From NCBI RefSeq assembly GCF_002115825.1, contig NZ_JFJZ01000020.1, positions 22,715 to 86,714 of the forward strand: a stretch of DNA of 64,000 nucleotides. The letters run 5' to 3'. A program made the translations under genes and the position numbers. Of this stretch, positions 63,343 through 64,000 are shown one piece after another; position 1 is the first letter of the stretch, and every line of letters starts with the position of its first letter. Source of the stretch: Thalassospira sp. MCCC 1A01428. GTDB taxonomy: Bacteria > Pseudomonadota > Alphaproteobacteria > Rhodospirillales > Thalassospiraceae. The notes under the pieces were generated by a model. The model was not told where the DNA came from, did not search any database, and saw only the letters and a list, made by a program, of their open reading frames with translations.

Positions 63343-63528
63343 ACTATCTTGCGGGTGGAAGCAAAAATCGGATGTCGTCTCTCAGGTTCAATTTGGCTGC
63401 GGTCTGAATTGACAGCAGCGACAGTGCCGCAGTGCCGCTCCGGCAACGTTTGGCATCCGAACCTGTGTAATTTCGAAAATCAGGTCCGAAATGGAACCGA
63501 TTGAATTTACAAAAAATGCATTTCAGAA

Positions 63529-63547
63529 GTAAGCGTACAGCCAGAAG
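63529..63547. repeat. Direct repeat, left-end-like IS66 sequence (copy 2)
   Basis: GTAAGCGTACAGCCAGAAG differs from copy 1 at two bases, 205 bp downstream. Two copies in the same direction suggest two nested or successive element ends. Confidence 0.5.
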
Positions 63548-63695
63548 TCAGAGCTACCTCGCAGGAGAGAGTGAATGACCGGATTTTAGGAGCGAGAGGG
63601 AATGGTGTTTCCGAACAACCCGGGAAATCGGGATTTAGCCGACATATGCAGTGATAACATTGTCAACGGTCGCCGCACTTGGATGCCGCACTGGG

Positions 63696-63908
63696 ATGTT
63701 CGCCGGGTCTGATGCCGGAGGTGATCGGGTAGCAGCGATTTACAGCCTGATTGTTCGCGAAGCAGAGCGAGCGTAGCGAGAACAAACAGCAAAGATGCAG
63801 GAGCTTGACCTGCGAAAATATCCCGCTGTCATCCTCGACCGCATTGCAGATCATCCGGTCAATCGGATCGACGAACTCCTGCCCTGGAACATCGACCCCC
63901 AAGTTTGA
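63696..63908 (+). pseudogene. IS66 TnpC transposase, C-terminal remnant with in-frame amber
   Basis: The frame reads MFAGSDAGGDRVAAIYSLIV, then nine codons with an amber (TAG), then TAKMQELDLRKYPAVILDRI and IADHPVNRIDELLPWN before the stop at 63908. Both outer pieces match the conserved C-terminus of IS66 TnpC, where SLIV/SLIE is normally followed directly by TAK. The middle 30 bp (about 63754-63783) is an extra, frame-keeping insert built of GCGA/AGCG repeats. Confidence 0.75.
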
Positions 63909-63946
63909 GTGCCTCTCTGAAAGGGTATCGCAGGCCCTGTCAAGGT

Positions 63947-64000
63947 AGCCGTGAGAAGCCGTTTACTAAACAGATATGAGGTAAACGTCCTCTCACGGCT
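63947..64000. repeat. Facing IS66-type inverted repeats at the window edge
   Basis: 63947-63966 read on the minus strand (GTAAACGGCTTCTCACGGCT) and 63981-64000 on the plus strand (GTAAACGTCCTCTCACGGCT) agree at 18 of 20 bases and are 14 bp apart. The first is the right end of the remnant. The second probably begins another element of the same family outside the window. Confidence 0.65.

Larger units (their letters stand above)
63529..63966 (+). mobile_element. Remnant of an IS66-family insertion sequence
   Basis: A left-end-like sequence (63529), the last part of a TnpC transposase (63696-63908) and a right inverted repeat (63947-63966) survive. The tnpA, tnpB and most of tnpC are missing, so it cannot move by itself. 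Its left border is uncertain; 63324 is also possible. Confidence 0.65.
63297..64000. other. Non-genic region of insertion-sequence debris
   Basis: After the mocR stop there is no intact gene. The region is filled with fragments of IS66-family elements, given separately, up to the window edge. Confidence 0.7.

Noticed and set aside
63586..63902. Minus-strand frames in the IS debris
   Set aside because: The plus strand carries the clear IS66 TnpC homology; the minus frames are shadows.

Overview
The window reads as chromosome of an alphaproteobacterium. The protein families, the dense TRAP, branched-chain and NMT1-type transporters, the TamA/TamB pair and the moderately GC-rich coding style fit a marine or soil Rhodospirillales such as Thalassospira. 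That genus is an inference from gene content, not a search result. I see no rRNA, tRNA or CRISPR array. Most ordinary genes start at an ATG behind a GGAG/AGGA-type Shine-Dalgarno sequence, and I used that to trim many over-long reading frames.

Layout. 1-4.5 kb: an M20 amidohydrolase (cut by the window edge) with a RidA protein, then a MarR repressor with a perfect 12-bp-arm operator and a FUSC-type efflux protein. 4.5-8.9 kb: hydrolase/OsmC fusion, GNAT, and a thioesterase/ornithine-cyclodeaminase pair. 8.0-13.5 kb: a complete livKHMGF-type ABC uptake operon ending in a kynurenine-formamidase-like hydrolase. 13.7-22.6 kb: a TRAP transporter (dctQMP) with an M81 (MlrC-like) peptidase and a D-threonine-aldolase-like PLP enzyme, divergent from RidA, an RpiR regulator and a KDG-kinase-like gene. 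22.6-29.2 kb: tamA-tamB. 29.5-32.6 kb: a convergent GNAT-ATP-grasp / GNAT-C39-peptidase pair that looks like a peptide-modification system. 32.7-37.2 kb: SulP permease, DUF442 phosphatase, ETHE1-like dioxygenase and DUF2892 (sulfur handling), then TenA. 37.3-41.0 kb: pcaB, pcaF and a decayed CoA-transferase gene, plus a host-attachment-type protein. 41.2-43.9 kb: NMT1-type ABC importer.

44.2-49.2 kb: an AT-rich reverse-transcriptase gene of the UG/Abi (defence-associated) kind sits between a flavoprotein gene, whose 3' end it seems to have replaced, and a PhoX-like phosphatase. 50.4-55.1 kb: a tightly overlapping operon (KAS III/OleA-like, OleD-like reductase, MBL hydrolase, F390-synthetase-related adenylate-forming enzyme) with a divergent TetR. 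Its logic parallels OleABCD beta-lactone/olefin synthesis, but two of the four enzymes come from different families. 55.2-60.0 kb: adenine deaminase, then an MFS/MarR/siderophore-reductase operon behind paired operators. 60.1-63.3 kb: azoreductase, AhpD-like and GNAT genes under a divergent MocR regulator. 63.3-64.0 kb: debris of IS66-family insertion sequences running off the window.

Most notable items: the reverse-transcriptase island, the Ole-like operon, the ATP-grasp/C39 pair, the pcaJ/catJ remnant with its large inverted repeat, and the IS66 remnant carrying a 30-bp in-frame insertion with an amber stop.
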